A stretch of DNA of 64,000 nucleotides from Petrolisthes cinctipes (lineage: Eukaryota > Arthropoda > Malacostraca > Decapoda > Porcellanidae), in assembly GCA_033782935.1 (NCBI GenBank), contig JAWQEG010000003.1, positions 4,290,501 to 4,354,500 on the forward strand. Direction: 5' to 3'. Position numbers and translations under genes: made by a program. The stretch's first letter is position 1. Each line of letters opens with the position of its first letter. The notes under the pieces were generated by a model that worked only from the letters and a program-made list of their open reading frames with translations, had not been told where the DNA came from and did no database searches. Below, one piece after another: positions 63,101-64,000 of this stretch.

Positions 63101-64000
63101 AACACCCGAAAATTCGATATTTTTGGGTCCCAGAAGCGATCTGTACATGCCTACTCAGTGCTAGAATGTTTTCAAAATACAGGCCAAAAACATACTGAAA
63201 ATCGATCTTTTAGGTGCCCAAAAGTCTATATGTGCATGCATCTTCAGTACCCGTTTATATCTCAAATTCAGGCTCAAAACACCCGAAAATTCAATATTTT
63301 GGGGTCCCAGAAGCGATCTGTACATGCCTACTCAGTGTTAGAGTATTTTCAAAATACAGGCCCAAAACATGCTGAAAATCGATAATTTAGATGCACAAAG
63401 TCAATATGTGCATGGATCTTCTGTACCCGTTTATATCTCAAATTCAGGCTCAAAACACCCGAAAATTCAATATTTTGGGGTCCCAGAAGCAATCTGTACA
63501 TGCCTACTCAGTGCTAGAATATTTTCAAAATATAGGCTAAAAACATGCTAAAAATCGATATTTTAGGTGCCAAAAAGTCGATATCTCAAATTCAGTCCCA
63601 AAACACCCGAAAATTCGATATTTAGGGGTCCCAGAAGCGATCTGTACATGCCTACTCCGTGTTAGAGTATTTTCAAAATACAGGCCAAAAACATACTGAA
63701 AATCGATCTTTTAGTTGCCCAAAAGTCGATATGTGCATGCATCTTCTGTACCCGTTTATATCTCAAATTCTGGCCCTAAACACCCGAAAATTCGATATTT
63801 TGGGGTCCCAGAAGCGATCTGTACATGACTACTAAGTGTTAGAGTATTTTCAAGATACAGGCCCAAAACATGCTCAAAATCGATATTTTTGGTGCCCAAA
63901 GTCAATATGTGTATGCTTCTTCTATACTCGTTTATATCTCAAATTCAGGCTCAAAACACCCGAAAATTCGATATTTTGGGGTCCCAGAAGCGATCTGTAC
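57061..64000 (+). repeat. 7.0-kb unit, copy 2 (cut by the window end)
   Basis: This is colinear with copy 1 at offsets of 7001 and 7178. It carries the GGTCCAAATGCTC 3-base deletion near 57,335. From about 63.17 kb it joins the 32.5-33.1 kb / 56.4-57.0 kb order (GTGCATGGATC, then GACTACTAAGTGTTAGAG near 63,828). The array continues past the window. Confidence 0.83.
63166..63180. repeat. Hybrid dyad at a block junction
   Basis: ATGTTTTCAAAATAC combines the left arm of the CTAGAATG class with the right arm of the AATACAGGCC class, and the next bases (CAAAAACATACTG) belong to L4. The homologous site near 18,320 has ATGTTTTCAAAATAT followed by TAGGCTC-type sequence. The junction between source monomers therefore falls inside the dyad. 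Confidence 0.75.

Larger units (their letters stand above)
1..64000 (+). repeat. Continuous satellite DNA array of mixed 177/147-bp monomers
   Basis: Every part of the window is built from one repeat family in one orientation. Recurrent landmarks in each monomer are GATCTGTACATGCCTACTC (or AATCTG...), the AT-rich box AAAATCGATATTTT, CAAAACACCCGAAAATTCGA and GGGGTCCCAGAAGC. The landmark GATCTG/AATCTG recurs at 21, 198, 345, 522, 669, 817, 994, 1170, 1318, 1495 and 1671, giving steps of 177, 147, 177, 147, 148, 177, 176, 148, 177 and 176. The same alternation continues to base 64,000. I found no inverted segment, transposable element or unique insertion. The array is cut by both window edges. 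Monomers of 147-177 bp in kilobase-scale HORs are typical of centromeric and other heterochromatic satellites. Centromere function itself cannot be shown from sequence. The taxon is unknown to me. Confidence 0.98.

Noticed and set aside
1..64000. CRISPR array
   Set aside because: Repeats are contiguous 147-177 bp monomers with no unique spacers, no short direct repeat and no cas genes.
1..64000. Naming the species or a published satellite family
   Set aside because: I do not recognise the monomer, and length alone (147/177) fits many plant and animal satellites. A search of satellite databases would be needed.

Overview
The whole window is satellite DNA. From base 1 to base 64,000 it is one uninterrupted head-to-tail tandem array in a single orientation. 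I see no gene, rRNA, tRNA, transposon, promoter or unique sequence, and the array runs off both ends. This points to a eukaryotic chromosome, most plausibly centromeric, pericentromeric or other heterochromatin of a plant or animal. I do not recognise the satellite and assign no taxon. Base composition is AT-rich (about 38% GC by hand count on one consensus long monomer).

The repeat has two monomer lengths: long (177 or 176 bp) and short (147 or 148 bp), in a ratio near 3:2, giving roughly 390 monomers in the window. The long monomer is itself an old dimer of an 89-bp half (A) and an 88-bp half (B), about 68-69% identical by hand alignment. The short monomer is the same unit with a 29-30 bp deletion inside half A; half B stays 88 bp. 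I can tell six monomer classes apart. They occur in one consecutive run at 3333-4333, annotated below as a key: L1, L2, S2, L4, L3, S1.

Above the monomer there are nested higher-order repeats (HORs). By region: 1-3.35 kb is a decaying 1650-bp ten-monomer HOR. 3.70-7.44 kb is a 3.74-kb unit, and 7.44-13.66 kb is its second copy, enlarged by one 177-bp monomer and two extra copies of a 1150-bp seven-monomer HOR. 13.66-14.56 kb is a mosaic stretch. 14.57-18.5 kb is a tandem pair of about 2.03 and 1.86 kb. 15.15-30.64 and 30.64-44.28 kb are two copies of a very large unit (15.5 kb, 13.6 kb in the second copy), which contain 4949-bp units that continue to about 46.9 kb. 46.9-50.06 kb is mosaic. 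50.06-57.06 kb and 57.06-64 kb are two copies of a 7.0-kb unit, within which 54.79-57.12 kb is a displaced copy of 30.76-33.27 kb.

The open reading frames, up to 384 codons, are a by-product of repeat lengths divisible by three (147, 177, and 324 for a pair) and are not annotated as genes. What is worth reading is the evolutionary record: an ancient dimerisation, one deletion that created the short monomer, linked CpG-to-CpA changes in one class, a conserved dyad in two arm versions, and duplications whose lengths add up exactly. All lengths come from hand-read coordinates, and very recent duplications should be checked against long reads to exclude assembly error.
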